Positions 6,578 to 6,802 of a stretch of 6,802 nucleotides of DNA are shown here, piece by piece. Made by a program: the position numbers and the translations under genes. Position 1 is the stretch's first letter. Each line of letters starts with the position of its first letter. The notes under the pieces are model-generated. The model saw only the letters and a program-made list of their open reading frames with translations. It searched no databases and had not been told where the DNA came from. Source of the stretch: Actinomycetales bacterium (GTDB lineage: Bacteria; Actinomycetota; Actinomycetes; Actinomycetales; JAHECE01); NCBI GenBank assembly GCA_024641895.1, contig JAHECE010000005.1, positions 19,696 to 26,497 on the forward strand. The letters run 5' to 3'.

Positions 6578-6668
6578 GGAGGGCTGACAGAGCGGCCGAA
6601 TGTGACGGTCTTGAAAACCGTTGTGCGGTGATCCCGCACCGGGGGTTCGAATCCCCCGCCCTCCGCCA
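6578..6668 (+). tRNA. tRNA-Ser, anticodon UGA
   Basis: The gene folds into a full class II (long variable arm) tRNA. The acceptor stem is GGAGGGC (6578-6584) with GCCCTCC (6658-6664), followed by discriminator G6665 and an encoded CCA (6666-6668). The anticodon stem is ACGGT/ACCGT (6605-6609, 6617-6621) around the loop CTTGAAA, giving anticodon TGA at 6612-6614, which reads UCA and probably other UCN serine codons. The variable arm is a 6-bp stem, GTGCGG (6623-6628) with CCGCAC (6634-6639). The T arm is GGGGG-TTCGAAT-CCCCC (6641-6657). The G discriminator and long variable arm are the features SerRS recognises. All stems are perfect, so the gene looks functional. No integrase or duplicated T-arm/acceptor end is seen in the window. 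Confidence 0.98.
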
Positions 6669-6687
6669 GGTCCCAACCCCGTCGTCG

Positions 6688-6802
6688 TCACGCGCCCCTT
6701 GACTCGCCGGCGAGCCGACCCGCGTTCGACTCGAGGGCGGACGCCTCCGCTCCGCGCTCCGAGGTCGCCGACGACGCGCTGGGGTGGCCAGAGGAGGGCG
6801 AC
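6688..6802 (-). CDS. Possible C-terminal end of a minus-strand protein, cut by window edge
   Basis: A minus-strand frame is open from the right edge to TGA at 6690-6688, giving 37 residues that end in SALESNAGRLAGESRGA. About nine in ten of its codons end in G or C, more than in the competing frames here (about eight in ten), which suggests coding. The sequence is Ala/Ser-rich with no recognisable domain, as in many disordered tails. A plus-strand frame from about 6671 is also open to the edge and ends VADDALGWPEEGD, so the call could be wrong. Confidence 0.25.
   Translation of the reverse strand, partial: SPSSGHPSASSATSERGAEASALESNAGRLAGESRGA

Noticed and set aside
6578..6668. tRNA-Ser as an integration site for a mobile element
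   Set aside because: No integrase gene and no second copy of the tRNA 3' end occur in the window; the flanking 14-base repeats do not match the tRNA sequence.
5786..6691. A 301-codon minus-strand ORF crossing the tRNA and the oxidoreductase start
   Set aside because: Its N-terminal part, including GIRTPGAGSPHNGFQDRHI, is simply the antisense translation of tRNA-Ser, a well-known annotation artefact, and the rest is an out-of-frame shadow of the oxidoreductase.

Overview
The window is very GC-rich on both strands, with a strong third-position G/C bias in every real gene, GTG starts, Actinobacteria-like SerRS, LacI and quinone oxidoreductase sequences, and tightly packed genes. This points to an actinomycete (Actinomycetota). 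A member of the Micrococcales such as a Cellulomonas relative is plausible, but that is inference, not proof.

Layout, left to right. (1) 1-1091, +: the 3' part of serS (seryl-tRNA synthetase), with its N-terminus cut by the window edge. (2) 1091-1942, +: a Cof-type HAD phosphatase whose ATG shares one base with the serS stop (TGATG), so the pair looks translationally coupled. (3) 2018-3028, +: a LacI-family regulator. (4) 3029-3245: a regulatory gap holding a hairpin that may end lacI, a weak promoter-like element, a GGTCATGACC palindrome, a CATGACCG direct repeat and a good Shine-Dalgarno. (5) 3246-5177, +: an amylosucrase (GH13) with all active-site residues visible. (6) 5178-5328: a convergent gap with a probable intrinsic terminator (5191-5217) and a second structured inverted repeat (5240-5296). 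(7) 5329-6306, -: an intact PIG3-type NAD(P)H-quinone oxidoreductase. (8) 6307-6577: no convincing complete gene, but a possible 39-codon minus-strand ORF next to the oxidoreductase start and an upstream region for the tRNA. (9) 6578-6668, +: a complete tRNA-Ser(UGA) with encoded CCA. (10) 6669-6802: no complete gene; a possible minus-strand protein tail runs off the right edge.

How the genes fit together. SerRS charges serine tRNAs, and one such tRNA, with the long variable arm that SerRS recognises, lies 5.5 kb away in the same window. The LacI regulator and the amylosucrase form the only accessory-looking module. Amylosucrase splits sucrose, adds the glucose to an alpha-1,4-glucan and releases fructose, and the LacI protein next to it is the natural candidate for its sugar-responsive control. 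The HAD phosphatase and the quinone oxidoreductase are general metabolic enzymes.

I found no mobile element, CRISPR array, toxin-antitoxin pair, defence system or biosynthetic cluster, and nothing that amounts to an undescribed system. The findings are therefore mostly small non-coding signals with modest scores.
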